Assembly (NCBI GenBank): GCA_046497075.1
Contig: JAWOGF010000068.1
Coordinates: forward strand, 1 to 61,835
Source: Saliniplasma sp046497075
Lineage (GTDB): Archaea > Thermoplasmatota > Thermoplasmata > Halarchaeoplasmatales > Halarchaeoplasmataceae
Reading direction: 5' to 3'
Length of the DNA stretch: 61,835 nucleotides
Shown here: one piece after another, positions 41,067-51,488 of the stretch
How the letters are laid out: each line of letters starts with the position of its first letter
How positions within the stretch are numbered: position 1 is the stretch's first letter
Translations under genes and position numbers: made by a program
Notes under the pieces: model-generated
What the model was told of the DNA's origin: nothing
The model's database searches: none
What the model saw: only the letters and a program-made list of their open reading frames with translations

Positions 41067-44000
41067 ATGGAAAAAATTTTTAGGTTTTTGAGAGGTAAAA
41101 CGGTTGTTGATTTGAATTTTTTTAAAACCGGACCAGTCTTTATGATCACATTTCTGATTTTCATACAAGGTATGGTGATGGGATCACCTCTCGATATGGA
41201 GTCCGATGAGCAAATAAATTCATCCTCATTAGAGGCACCTGAATGGGATATCGGTGATTGGTGGAATTATACATTTCAATATAATAGCACGGTTAAAGAG
41301 CACGAATGGGGAAACGACTGGATGGACCTAGATGGTAATTTCAACCGTACAGTTGAAGGGACCGAAAAGATAATCATCGATGAAGAAGAGCTGGACTGTT
41401 ATATGGTAGAACACGAAAGATATTATGATATTGAAGGGCTAAACTATGATGAGGGGACCGGATTCAACGTCACTATGAATATGACGGGGCTTACTACAGG
41501 CATAGAGTATTTTGATATAGAAACCCTAGAGCTAGTTAAAGCGTCCTATGAGACCAATATGACCGGCATATCTGAGGTCGTCGAATATGATGGCATAGAG
41601 TTAGATGTTTACGTCGATGATAAAACAGAGATGGATAACACAGTAAAAGGCGATTTTTACTCATTCCCGATAGATCCGGAGGCGGTCTGGGATTCCCAAT
41701 CTGAATATTTGAGATCCTCGAAAACCTGGACAAATATTACCGGTATGGACAACGAATATGAAGAAGAAGACTATCCTGTAGACCATGATTATCACACTAT
41801 ATCAGTTCTAGATGTTGGAGATGTAGAAGTGGACGCTGGTGTTTTCGATGCATTCCAGATCGAAGCAGAGCATACCTGGTCGGTCAACGAGAGTGAAGAG
41901 CGCTCCGGAACTTGGGAGAAGTATTACTCAAATGAAGCTGGAAATTTAGTATATGTTAACATGACCGAAGTTTATCACGACACTTTTGGGATGAACGTGA
42001 CCTATGGTCAAATAGAATTGGTGGATTTCAGTCACACAGCATATGAGCCAGAATATGATTTCTCGGTAGAAGTCGACAGTACGGAGAAAACTGTTCGTCA
42101 AGGAGGATCTGTCGAGTACGCTTATACTGTTACCAACGAAGGTGATCTATCTGACACTTACTACGTAGAGATCGTCCAAGGAAACGAATGGGGAACTTTG
42201 AATAAAACTGAGTTTTGTTTAGAACCCAGTGAAAGTGAAGCAGTCTTAATGAACGTCTCTGTACCTCTTGATGCAGAAACAGGAGAGTATGATCATGTTG
42301 TTGAATTCACATCCGAGAGTGATGTAACAAAGACCATAGACACCATCACGGAGGTCATACCTTCAGAAGGTGATATACAGGTTACCACTGAAACCACAAA
42401 GGAGTCGGTGCTAGCTGGAGATACAGCCGAATATATCTTCAACGTAAAAAATCGTTATGAACAGCAAATTGATGTATATCTGGAGATAGTTGAGGGCGGA
42501 TCGGGATGGGCATCCATAGACGAAGGATCCATCACGTTAAACCCGGACGAAGAAAAAGGTACTAATGTAAGTGTGAACGTACCTGCTGACGCTGAAGAAG
42601 GAACTTACATGGATACCCTTCGTTTTACTACTGATACGGATATAGAAGTTATTAAGGATGTAAATACTTCAGTAGAGGTTCAAAACTACGACTTTGAAGT
42701 GGGAGTGGATGTGGATAATAAAGAGATTATGAAGGGTGAAGATGTAGATTATCACTTATCCGTAGAGAACACTGGTGATGTTGAGGATACATTATCGATA
42801 GTGGTGGATAGCTCAACAGATCTAGATCTCGAATACCCTGATGAAATTGAGGTTGAAGAGAAGGAAGATTTCACGGTAAGTGTATCTACTGGAGAAACAC
42901 CAGCCGGGAACTACGATATCAGCGTAACTATGACATCGATGGGGGATGCGGATGTATATAAAGAAATACAATTAGACCTCACTGTAAAAGAAAAAGAATA
43001 CTCTATCGATGTAGAAGTGGATTCAACTCATAGACAGACCTACGTTGATACATCTTTAGAGTTCTTGTTCAGCGTTAGGAATAGAGGAAATGTGGAGGAT
43101 ACAATTGTTGTATCAAACGAAGATGAATGGACAACCCTAACCGAAGAGTCCATGGATCTAGCACCCTCTGAGAGAAAGGAATGTTCACTACAAATAAAAG
43201 TCCCTGAGGATGCAGAAGCAGGCGAATATACGTTTGAGGTCATATTTCAATCAAAAGGTGACACAGATGTTGAAGAGGAAATCCAATTAACGATATCTGT
43301 GCAGGCTGGTGTACCATATGGAGTTCCTACCTGGAACAAAGGTGACAGTTGGACTTACAGGTACCATCTTAACGCCAGCAGTGCATCCATAGAAGAGATG
43401 TATCAGGAAGGTACGCTGACTTTGACTGTTGAAGATGAAGAAACACTATACACAGAAGATGAAGCACATAGAGTCTACAATGTATCATATCGTAGAACAT
43501 CCCTTATTGAAGGGATAACGGATCAAGGCGGTGCTGTTGGAAAGGTAGATTTCGAGATGGATGGGCTTACCACCGGGAATCTGTATTATAGGAGGCAGGA
43601 CCTTGAGCTAGTCGAAGGAGAATTCCGTAATTATATGGAAGGGATATCTATCGCAGTGGGGGTCGAGTTAGATATAAACATAACAGATACTAGCTATATG
43701 CAGGCCATATTCTCAGAAAGTTTGTTCAACACACCTATTGAGCTAGGTGATAGCTGGGAACGCGAAGCAGTTTACAATAGATATTCGGACATGTACACTA
43801 CCTTCGATCCTTCTGGGTCACCTTATCCGGATGACGAGCACGAAGAAAAGGAGTACGAGGTGGAGCATACCCAGAGTATAGAAGCAACTTCCGAATTGAT
43901 GTATAGCATCGGTGAAGATGAATTCGATGTGGTTGAACTCGCCGGTTCAGATAGTTGGACTCTCAACGGTAACGAGGAAAAAGAGGGGGATTTCAGGAAG

Positions 44001-44876
44001 TACTACTCAAGAGAAGTTGGAAATTTTGTTTATTATGACATGGAAGACATGTTCGATCAGGAAACCGGTTTGAGTGTTTTTGACAAGCAGATGGTACTTG
44101 TAGATCATGAACATCAGCATAGTGAGATGGACGATCATGACATCGATGTTTATGCTGAAGATGAAAGAAAATACTGTAGACCTGGGGATGAGGTCACCTA
44201 TGTTCTAAATGTGAGAAATACTGGTAGATACAATGATTTCATCGGATTAGAAGTTGTAGGAGAAGAATGGACCAACGCATTGGAAAAGGAATATATTGAA
44301 TTGGGATCGGGTTCGTCAGAAACCCTCAATCTTGTTTTAGAGGTGCCAGACGAATATGAAATCAACTCGAACCACACGATCAAGGTGTTAGTAAATTCCA
44401 TGAGCCAGCCCCGGATAAACCAGACCCTACAACTCACCGCCTCCATAAGAGAGTCGTTTAAACCTGTGATATCTGATACAACTCCACCGGTCAGTGAAAT
44501 GACTAGAATTGAGGGTGGAGAAGATATCCCGTTTTCCATCAGTGCCCTCTCTCTAGACGGGAAAGACCTCATGATAAGCTGGTACGTAAACGGAGAACTC
44601 GTTCACAAAGGGGATGATTTTGAATTCTCACCCGATAAGAGTGGTGAATACACTATAACCTCAAGAGTAACTAATGGTGAAGAGGAGAGCAAAGCTAGCT
44701 GGGATGTTTCTGTGAGAGAACCGTCATCCACCAATCCGGTCCTATATGGGATGATCGGGATCGTGATCTTGATAATCGCTCTCATAGCTGGGTTTATTTA
44801 TTATCGGAAAAAAAAGAAGCAAAAAGAAGATTTTACTGAAGAATCGGATAAAGAAGAAAACGAGGAATCAATATGA
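41067..44876 (+). CDS. Large cell-surface protein with repeated domains and C-terminal anchor
   Basis: A 1269-residue exported protein. A hydrophobic signal segment (about 25-43) is followed by a domain of about 270 residues starting APEWDIGDWWNYTFQYN. Four immunoglobulin-like repeats of about 95 residues follow (each like VDSTEKTVRQGGSVEYAY with NTGDVEDTLSI-type cores and a closing PEDAEAGEYTFEV). A second copy of the N-terminal domain starts VPTWNKGDSWTYRYHLN (about 750), then one more repeat and a C-terminal TM helix (GMIGIVILIIALIAGFIYY) with a KKKKQK stop-transfer. Many NxS/T sites suggest N-glycosylation. It overlaps the next gene by 4 bp. The role is probably in the cell envelope. Confidence 0.85.
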   Translation: MEKIFRFLRGKTVVDLNFFKTGPVFMITFLIFIQGMVMGSPLDMESDEQINSSSLEAPEWDIGDWWNYTFQYNSTVKEHEWGNDWMDLDGNFNRTVEGTEKIIIDEEELDCYMVEHERYYDIEGLNYDEGTGFNVTMNMTGLTTGIEYFDIETLELVKASYETNMTGISEVVEYDGIELDVYVDDKTEMDNTVKGDFYSFPIDPEAVWDSQSEYLRSSKTWTNITGMDNEYEEEDYPVDHDYHTISVLDVGDVEVDAGVFDAFQIEAEHTWSVNESEERSGTWEKYYSNEAGNLVYVNMTEVYHDTFGMNVTYGQIELVDFSHTAYEPEYDFSVEVDSTEKTVRQGGSVEYAYTVTNEGDLSDTYYVEIVQGNEWGTLNKTEFCLEPSESEAVLMNVSVPLDAETGEYDHVVEFTSESDVTKTIDTITEVIPSEGDIQVTTETTKESVLAGDTAEYIFNVKNRYEQQIDVYLEIVEGGSGWASIDEGSITLNPDEEKGTNVSVNVPADAEEGTYMDTLRFTTDTDIEVIKDVNTSVEVQNYDFEVGVDVDNKEIMKGEDVDYHLSVENTGDVEDTLSIVVDSSTDLDLEYPDEIEVEEKEDFTVSVSTGETPAGNYDISVTMTSMGDADVYKEIQLDLTVKEKEYSIDVEVDSTHRQTYVDTSLEFLFSVRNRGNVEDTIVVSNEDEWTTLTEESMDLAPSERKECSLQIKVPEDAEAGEYTFEVIFQSKGDTDVEEEIQLTISVQAGVPYGVPTWNKGDSWTYRYHLNASSASIEEMYQEGTLTLTVEDEETLYTEDEAHRVYNVSYRRTSLIEGITDQGGAVGKVDFEMDGLTTGNLYYRRQDLELVEGEFRNYMEGISIAVGVELDINITDTSYMQAIFSESLFNTPIELGDSWEREAVYNRYSDMYTTFDPSGSPYPDDEHEEKEYEVEHTQSIEATSELMYSIGEDEFDVVELAGSDSWTLNGNEEKEGDFRKYYSREVGNFVYYDMEDMFDQETGLSVFDKQMVLVDHEHQHSEMDDHDIDVYAEDERKYCRPGDEVTYVLNVRNTGRYNDFIGLEVVGEEWTNALEKEYIELGSGSSETLNLVLEVPDEYEINSNHTIKVLVNSMSQPRINQTLQLTASIRESFKPVISDTTPPVSEMTRIEGGEDIPFSISALSLDGKDLMISWYVNGELVHKGDDFEFSPDKSGEYTITSRVTNGEEESKASWDVSVREPSSTNPVLYGMIGIVILIIALIAGFIYYRKKKKQKEDFTEESDKEENEESI

Positions 44877-46246
44877 AGATAGTTGTAATAAACGGTAGCC
44901 CTAAAATCGATAAAAGTATCACCCTCCATTATGTGAAGTATTTAGAAAAAAAATACCCCCGATATAATTTTATCAAACATCATGTTGGGAGAAAGATAAA
45001 GTCTATACTGAATGATAAAAAAACGTTTGAATCGGTTTTAAAAGATGTAAGCAGGTCTGACGGAGTCATCTGGTCGGTTCCCGTGTACACTTGTACAGTA
45101 CCCTCTCAGCTCATGTTTTTTATAGAACATATATTTGAAGAAGGACATGAGGATGTTTTTGAAGGGAAATACTGTACCAGCATCACGACTTCAGCAAAAT
45201 TTTATGATCATACCGCTCATAATTATTTGAAAGCTAGCTCGGAAGACATGGGAATGAAATACGTAGATGGTTTTTCTGCAGAGATGTATGATATGTTAAA
45301 GGAAGACAAGAGGAAGGATTTCCAGAAATTTGCCGAGATATTTTTTAAATATATCCAGGATAACGCTAAAACCTCGAAAGAGTTCATTCAAGTCCAAAAA
45401 AGTGATTTTTCTTATGAACCTGGAGATATAATAAAATTATCCAAAAAAAGGGACGACTACAATATAATCTTGATCTCTGATCATACCGATAACGATGAGA
45501 ATCTAAAACGGATGATAGATGTATTTGTCAAATCCATGAAATATAAAGTAAAGGTATACAATCTCCATGACATAGAGGTGAAGGGGGGGTGTTTAGGGTG
45601 TGTTAAATGTGTCGATACCGCATCCTGTATCTACAAAGACGACCACGAGGTGTTCTACGAAAAATATATCAAACCGGCGGATGCGGTCATATACGCTACT
45701 AAAATTAAGAATAGAAGTTTCCCTGCTATATGGGAGCAGTTTTACGACAGAAGTTTCTATAATGGGCACTGCCCACGAACCATGGGACAGCAATTAGGAT
45801 ATATCATCTCTGGTCCCCTGAAACAAAATCCGAACATAAAAGAGATACTTAAAGCTAGAACTGAGATGGGGTTGACTAATTTAGTGGGTATCATAACAGA
45901 CGAAGCAGAAGACTCCGACCTGATCACAGACCAGATCCGACAGTTCTCTCGCGACTTCTCCTGGTCCCTAGAGAATGATTTCATGCGGCCTTGTACCTTC
46001 CGTAGAGAAGGCGGCCACAAAATATTCCGTGATCTGATCTACGAGATGAAATTCGTCTTCACAAAGGATCACAAATTCTACAAAAAGCATGACCTATATG
46101 ATTATCCTCAGAAGAAGTACAAAACCAGAATCAAAAATTTCTTCCTGAAGATACTGCTCAATGCCCCTGGGATAAAAGAAAAAGCTCGGGCCAAGATGAC
46201 GGAATATATGATCATTCCTTTAGAAGAAGTTATCGACGAGGCCTGA
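44873..46246 (+). CDS. Tandem flavodoxin-like (NADPH:FMN reductase family) protein
   Basis: A 457-residue cytosolic protein with two flavodoxin-like folds in one chain. The first starts MKIVVINGSPKIDKSITLHY, the FMN-phosphate loop of the family. The second (from about 190) has VKGGCLGCVKCVDTASCIYKDD, the cysteine pattern of iron-sulfur flavoproteins, then a variant FMN site. A basic C-terminal region of about 90 residues (KKYKTRIKNFFLKILL) is extra. It overlaps the surface-protein gene by ATGA and is translated with it. Role in redox or disulfide handling is likely but the substrate is unknown. Confidence 0.78.
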   Translation: MKIVVINGSPKIDKSITLHYVKYLEKKYPRYNFIKHHVGRKIKSILNDKKTFESVLKDVSRSDGVIWSVPVYTCTVPSQLMFFIEHIFEEGHEDVFEGKYCTSITTSAKFYDHTAHNYLKASSEDMGMKYVDGFSAEMYDMLKEDKRKDFQKFAEIFFKYIQDNAKTSKEFIQVQKSDFSYEPGDIIKLSKKRDDYNIILISDHTDNDENLKRMIDVFVKSMKYKVKVYNLHDIEVKGGCLGCVKCVDTASCIYKDDHEVFYEKYIKPADAVIYATKIKNRSFPAIWEQFYDRSFYNGHCPRTMGQQLGYIISGPLKQNPNIKEILKARTEMGLTNLVGIITDEAEDSDLITDQIRQFSRDFSWSLENDFMRPCTFRREGGHKIFRDLIYEMKFVFTKDHKFYKKHDLYDYPQKKYKTRIKNFFLKILLNAPGIKEKARAKMTEYMIIPLEEVIDEA

Positions 46247-46336
46247 CTTAAGTTCATTCACTGGAAAACAGAAAACAGACCTCTTATCTTTAACTTTGTA
46301 CGCTATCATATAGTTGTAGAACTGTGATTTTCAGTC

Positions 46337-49300
46337 CTATTCCTTATATATCTTAGATAAGAGAGCAGGCAGCAAGTAAAGTGATACTATGAGGCTGTAC
46401 AGTATCGCTAAAGCCGTTATCAGACCGAACTGGGCCAAAGGTGTTATCTCAGAGGAAGAGAGCAGGAGGAATACTACTATCGTAGTTGTGGCTGATCCGA
46501 GTAAAGCCATCCCTGTGGATGATATCGTATTACCTACCACTTTAGATAAGTCGCTTTCTTTGGTACGTTCCTCGTTGAACCTATGTGTCACATGGATGCT
46601 GTAATCAACACCCATACCTACTGTTAAGGCAGTGATGGTGACTGTCATCACGTTCAAGGATATACCTAGTAAGTACATCGTACCGATGATCCAGACACAA
46701 ACTAGTATCACAGGAAGGGTGGTAACTGCCCCCAATATGAAGGATCGATGTTTTATGAAAAACACTAAGGAAAGTAAAGATAGAACTATCCCTAATGTGA
46801 TCACTAGTGATTTCAACTGAGCCTCTCTGAGTACGGTAGTGGCTTCATGACTGATCATGTGATGTCCAGTCACTTTTACGGAGTAATCGTCCTCGAAGAC
46901 CGATACTGCAGTTTGTACACTTTCTTCTAGGTCCACGGCAACAGAAAGATCAGATGATAGAGCTTCAGCATCATCTGGTAATCTTATCAATGCACTTGAG
47001 TAATCATCTGTGATCACGCGTTCGATATCTCTCTCTGTTCCAGATCGACTGTATAGGTGATCGTACAAAGCAGTAAGGTTGTTATTTGGGATCCCGTCGT
47101 TATTCAGATCCGCCCGATCGTACATCTCAACGAAATCTTCATCGTAATCCGGATGCAAAGGCGTAGCACTCCCATAGGACATGAGGACAGAGAGAGGGGA
47201 TTCTACACCCCATTCCGATGCTATCAGGTCATGATCTTCTAGCTCGGCTGTTGATTCATTCACTAGATACAGAAAATTTGAATCGGTGATATCACCTTCG
47301 ATAAGTACGTAGCTATATGAGCCACTAACCTCAAAATTATCGTGTAAGTAAACGATGTTATCCCTTTGATCAGATTCAGACGGTAAAAAGTCCATCATAT
47401 CAAAAGAGCTATCCACGTTGATGACTCCATACATCGCCATCGAAGTAAGAAGTAATACAACAGCAAATGTTGCAAAAGGTTTTTTTGCCGACAACTTGGT
47501 AGACTGGATAACATATCTTTCAGATCTCGTTACTTTATTATTTTTCTCGTGCTTATTTTCTTCTTTCTGCATCTCATCTTTGATCCTCATCAAAGAGGGA
47601 AGAAATCCCACCATGATCACAAGACTAGATATTATCCCAACAGCCGCTAAGATACCAAATTGCTGCACTACATCTATACCAATGAACACATTGGACATGA
47701 ATCCAACCGTAGTGGTCAAAGTGGTTAAAACAAGGGCTCCTCCTACTGATAAAACTGTTAATTTGGAAGCCATCCCTGGGTCCATCCCCTTAGATCTTTC
47801 TTCTCGGTATCTCATCACCATGTGGATGCCGTAATCGATCACCAGCCCCGTGATCAAGATCGGGACCGCTATGAGGAATGGATTAAAAGAGTAGCCTAGC
47901 ATGACCCCTATGCCTAGAGTCCATATGATAGCCATCCCCAAAGAGAGCAAAGAAAGTATAACTTCCGAGGGGGTCCTGAATATCAATGCTAGTAATACCA
48001 CAACCATGAGGAAACCAAGAGGGAGAAGGATCTCGAGACTCCGGTTAGTCGTTTGATTTATCTCCTCGTTCATAAGTATCTCTGAGAAAGTACGACTCTC
48101 TGTTCCCTCCGGAGTAACTATTGAGGCGATGCTCTCAGCCCGTTGATGTGCATATATCCTTTCATCCATATCATCAGGCGGATTAACCATGACTAGAGAA
48201 AGAGCTATCTCAGGATTTTCATCATGTTTATAGGTCATCTCGATTACAGTGATGAGTTCTTGTATGGTCTCCGGTAATACTCCTGTATTTTCCAGTCCGA
48301 TCAGCACGGATTGTAATTCCTCTTCAGCTTGAGATAGATGTGTGCGATTTTCTTCCATGGCCGATAAGTAGCCACTCACTTGATCAGGTTCATGCGTCAA
48401 TCCCTGAGCCGTTTCTATTTCGCTCAGTAAATTATCTACTACGATGTCGGCTTCTGAAATCTCATCCCTCATCCTGTGGTTATGTTCGGTTGCTAGTTCT
48501 ATCTGTTCAGTCAACTCATGGTCTTCATAATCCATCAATCTGCTGAATTCATCTCTCAAATCATCTTCGTCCATTTCACTTAACATATCCAATTTTTTTC
48601 CCATATCTAGCTCTTCAGACTCATCATCGATGTCCATAGATATGTCAGGAGGGTCTTCTATATTCAATGTGGATATCTTAAAAAAATCTACACCCATCGT
48701 TAGCGCTTTTTGAGACAGATGACCTTGTTCCTCATCTAAGATAAGGATATTCTTCATACTTCGAAGCATATCAGCAAAGTGTTCTAAACCGGGGTAATCC
48801 TCAGACTTGCTGTCCATATCGGAAACCACGAATTGCAGATTGGAGATCTTCTCCTCATTGCTAACGTTTTCATCCTCTAATACCTCTAGTGCCTCGGAAA
48901 AATCTATCCCCGAATCCTCAAGAGACTCAGCGTAGTCCTGCATCGGCAACCATCCCTCTACCCCCTTCGAAGTCACATGTGATTTAGAGGTCAAGAATAA
49001 AGTGGAATTTTCAACGATGAACTGATCTTCTTCCTCTAGAAGTCGCCTACAGGCGGAAGTAGAATTCAGCATGAGATGGTAAAATCTAGTCTGATTGGTG
49101 AAAGAATAATCCATGATAGGGCCCATATTCTCGTCCAACCGTTCCTCTAATCCCTCCTCAGCCTCAAGTAGCCATATCCCGGTCAAAATCGCTGAAGCTG
49201 GAGTGTAGACCCCTTCCTCAGCCATATCAGTATCCACCAGCGTAGGCGACATCGATGGATCTTGCTTGATCTCCTCTTCGAGATATAGGAACATCCTCAT

Positions 49301-49567
49301 ACCATCAGTAGTTAGAAAACTATTATCCTGTGATATGGTGGTGATCTGGATGAAGTCTTCAGCAGCTCCAAAATTGTCTTCGATTTCGTTCAAGTATAGT
49401 GTTTTTTCTGTATCCGGTAAAAAAAGGTCCTCCTCTGTTGATGTTGTCATGGTTGAAGCAAAGTATCCCAAAACTAGCGTGATCACTATCGTCAGCACTA
49501 TTATTTTTCTAGGATTCTCAGATATCACCGAGCCAGTACGATATTTTAAATCCGATTTGTCGATCAA
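46337..49567 (-). CDS. RND superfamily exporter (MMPL/HAE3-like)
   Basis: A 1076-residue membrane protein with the two-fold RND layout: TM1 (IVLTIVITLVLGYFA), a large external domain, five TM helices, then the same again from about 660. The sterol-sensing-like segments VPILITGLVIDYGIHMVMRYREERSKG and TITALTVGMGVDYSIHVTHRFNEERTKE mark the two halves, each with an Asp in the proton-relay helix. The start is a TTG at 49567 with a perfect AGGAGG ribosome binding site at 49576-49581. The first external domain has long helical segments. Probably exports lipids or hydrophobic compounds. Divergent from a surface-protein gene. Confidence 0.9.
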   Translation of the reverse strand: MIDKSDLKYRTGSVISENPRKIIVLTIVITLVLGYFASTMTTSTEEDLFLPDTEKTLYLNEIEDNFGAAEDFIQITTISQDNSFLTTDGMRMFLYLEEEIKQDPSMSPTLVDTDMAEEGVYTPASAILTGIWLLEAEEGLEERLDENMGPIMDYSFTNQTRFYHLMLNSTSACRRLLEEEDQFIVENSTLFLTSKSHVTSKGVEGWLPMQDYAESLEDSGIDFSEALEVLEDENVSNEEKISNLQFVVSDMDSKSEDYPGLEHFADMLRSMKNILILDEEQGHLSQKALTMGVDFFKISTLNIEDPPDISMDIDDESEELDMGKKLDMLSEMDEDDLRDEFSRLMDYEDHELTEQIELATEHNHRMRDEISEADIVVDNLLSEIETAQGLTHEPDQVSGYLSAMEENRTHLSQAEEELQSVLIGLENTGVLPETIQELITVIEMTYKHDENPEIALSLVMVNPPDDMDERIYAHQRAESIASIVTPEGTESRTFSEILMNEEINQTTNRSLEILLPLGFLMVVVLLALIFRTPSEVILSLLSLGMAIIWTLGIGVMLGYSFNPFLIAVPILITGLVIDYGIHMVMRYREERSKGMDPGMASKLTVLSVGGALVLTTLTTTVGFMSNVFIGIDVVQQFGILAAVGIISSLVIMVGFLPSLMRIKDEMQKEENKHEKNNKVTRSERYVIQSTKLSAKKPFATFAVVLLLTSMAMYGVINVDSSFDMMDFLPSESDQRDNIVYLHDNFEVSGSYSYVLIEGDITDSNFLYLVNESTAELEDHDLIASEWGVESPLSVLMSYGSATPLHPDYDEDFVEMYDRADLNNDGIPNNNLTALYDHLYSRSGTERDIERVITDDYSSALIRLPDDAEALSSDLSVAVDLEESVQTAVSVFEDDYSVKVTGHHMISHEATTVLREAQLKSLVITLGIVLSLLSLVFFIKHRSFILGAVTTLPVILVCVWIIGTMYLLGISLNVMTVTITALTVGMGVDYSIHVTHRFNEERTKESDLSKVVGNTISSTGMALLGSATTTIVVFLLLSSSEITPLAQFGLITALAILYSLIVSLYLLPALLSKIYKE

Positions 49568-49720
49568 AGGATATGCCTCCTAAGCAACTCATATGGGTGA
49601 AAACTGTTAGTTACAAACATCAAAGGTATTTTCACTACGCCCTATAAAAATTAAACGCATACATGTAGCATAAGTGCTTATATACGGCTAAGATAAATTT
49701 GTTTTCAGGAGAAAACTAAC

Positions 49721-51379
49721 ATGAAAAAAATTAGTGTTTTAATGGCTGCACTACTTGTGACAGTTTCTTTTTTTAGCATCTTGGGGATATCTTCTGAGAT
49801 ATATGAGGAAGAATCGAACTCTGAAGAGTCAGTGTACACCGAATTAGGTTCTTTGGATGTGCCCACATGGGATGTTGGGACATATTGGACCTATCATCAA
49901 GATTTTTGGGTGAACTCAACAGAAGATGACGATGAACTGTATCTCGAAGAGCGATTGACCTATACGGTTTCATCCATCGAATACGTTGAGCTAGATGGGA
50001 TCATGACACCGATGTATGTACTAGACCTAGATGGGGAAGTACTGTCCGGCGAAGGCGATGGTCAAGCCGAATATGAGATCGAGGAGGGCTACTCCGAAGG
50101 ACATTTGTTATGCAGGATGGACGATCACGGTGTGTTAGAGGTAGAACAGTTTAAGTACTTGGAAGGAGAAGCAATGGATTCCTATGATATGGAAATCACG
50201 ATGATGAACACGAATAATCACGACCCCGTGGTAGAGAATTATGATTTTCCACTTTCATTGGGAGGGGGATTCTGGGCCAATAACACATTGGAATCAGAAG
50301 GGTACACCCATGTCAAAGTAGGTGGATTCGTGGACGATAACGAAACTCACGACGATTCACAGGATCTAGAAAAACAAGTTTCTATATCCGATGAAAACGA
50401 AGATATAGAGGTACCCTCTGGAAATTTTGATAGTGTTTTTATATCCGAAGAGGTAAGTGGAGATGATGAAGGAACCGTTTTCAGATATTACAACGGAAAT
50501 GTACAGAGTTATGTAAGGGAAGAGGTGGATCTAGAAGAAGTAGACTGGATCCGTGTTCTTGAGGACTATCACATAGAAGAGAGCTCGAACACACTAGCCT
50601 TAGATCCTGCAGAGGGATCCGTCGGAGATAATATCACCGTCAGCGGATCTTTTCCGGATCACCCAGCAGAAGATGTAAGCGTGAGCATACCCATGGCCGA
50701 GTTGCAGGAAGGGACAACCACCGACGATACAGGGCATTTCAGTTTTGATATAGAGATACCATATGTACAAGACAACACACCCTCTATGGATTATGAGGCA
50801 AAGGTCGGTTTGATATCCGAAGTCGGGGGTCATGAATCTTATATGGTTTCTTCAATAGTTATTCATGATGCCCAAGAGACACAGCAGCGGACCTTGGATT
50901 TAGACGTTGGTTGGAATTTTATCTCCATGGAACTTTTACCGGAAGATACATCCATCCAGAGTATATTAGATTGCCCAGATAATGGGATCTCAGGCCAGTA
51001 TTCTCGGGTCATGTATTATGATTCCACCGACCAAGAGTGGAGTAGTTATAAACCTGGACGTGAGGAGCATTTCAACGGTCTAGAAGTAATAGATGATGAG
51101 ATGGGTATCTGGATAAAATTGGATGATGCTGCTGACCTTATCGTAACAGGATATGTTAGGGAATATATCAATATACAACTGGATCCAGGATGGAACATGG
51201 TAGGTTACAACGAACATCTTGGTGATCTACCTGAACAGGTAACTATGATAGGTTATCATGATGCATCTGCAGAGAACGAGGTATCCTATACAGAGGAGGT
51301 TGACGGTTTTTCATTCAACACGGGAGAAGGTTACTGGATACACGTAGAAGGAGATGAAACGGTCTACTGGAATGTGTGA
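49721..51379 (+). CDS. Secreted protein with PTWDxGxYW domain and GWNxxG repeats
   Basis: A 552-residue exported protein. The signal peptide is MKKISVLMAALLVTVSFFSI. Residues about 45-280 share the start pattern VPTWDVGTYWTYHQDFW and overall layout with the two large domains of the 1269-aa surface protein. A beta-sandwich domain (about 290-385: LALDPAEGSVGDNITVSGSF) follows. The C-terminus holds two repeats of the type LDVGWNFISMELLPED and LDPGWNMVGYNEHLGD. No C-terminal membrane anchor is visible, so it may be released or bound non-covalently. Shine-Dalgarno CAGGAG precedes the ATG. Function is unknown. Confidence 0.82.
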   Translation: MKKISVLMAALLVTVSFFSILGISSEIYEEESNSEESVYTELGSLDVPTWDVGTYWTYHQDFWVNSTEDDDELYLEERLTYTVSSIEYVELDGIMTPMYVLDLDGEVLSGEGDGQAEYEIEEGYSEGHLLCRMDDHGVLEVEQFKYLEGEAMDSYDMEITMMNTNNHDPVVENYDFPLSLGGGFWANNTLESEGYTHVKVGGFVDDNETHDDSQDLEKQVSISDENEDIEVPSGNFDSVFISEEVSGDDEGTVFRYYNGNVQSYVREEVDLEEVDWIRVLEDYHIEESSNTLALDPAEGSVGDNITVSGSFPDHPAEDVSVSIPMAELQEGTTTDDTGHFSFDIEIPYVQDNTPSMDYEAKVGLISEVGGHESYMVSSIVIHDAQETQQRTLDLDVGWNFISMELLPEDTSIQSILDCPDNGISGQYSRVMYYDSTDQEWSSYKPGREEHFNGLEVIDDEMGIWIKLDDAADLIVTGYVREYINIQLDPGWNMVGYNEHLGDLPEQVTMIGYHDASAENEVSYTEEVDGFSFNTGEGYWIHVEGDETVYWNV

Positions 51380-51403
51380 TAAATTTTTAAGATAAGAACT
51401 CAC

Positions 51404-51422
51404 TTCCTTTTTTTATTTTTTT
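51404..51422 (+). terminator. T-rich terminator
   Basis: Long oligo-T tracts (CCTTTTTTTATTTTTTTTCC) begin about 25 nt after the stop of the secreted protein, matching archaeal oligo-T termination. No strong hairpin precedes them. Confidence 0.6.
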
Positions 51423-51488
51423 TCCTCTTGAAAAATATCTATAGTGAAAAAATTTAATAATTATCCTTCAAATAGAAACAGGATAGAT

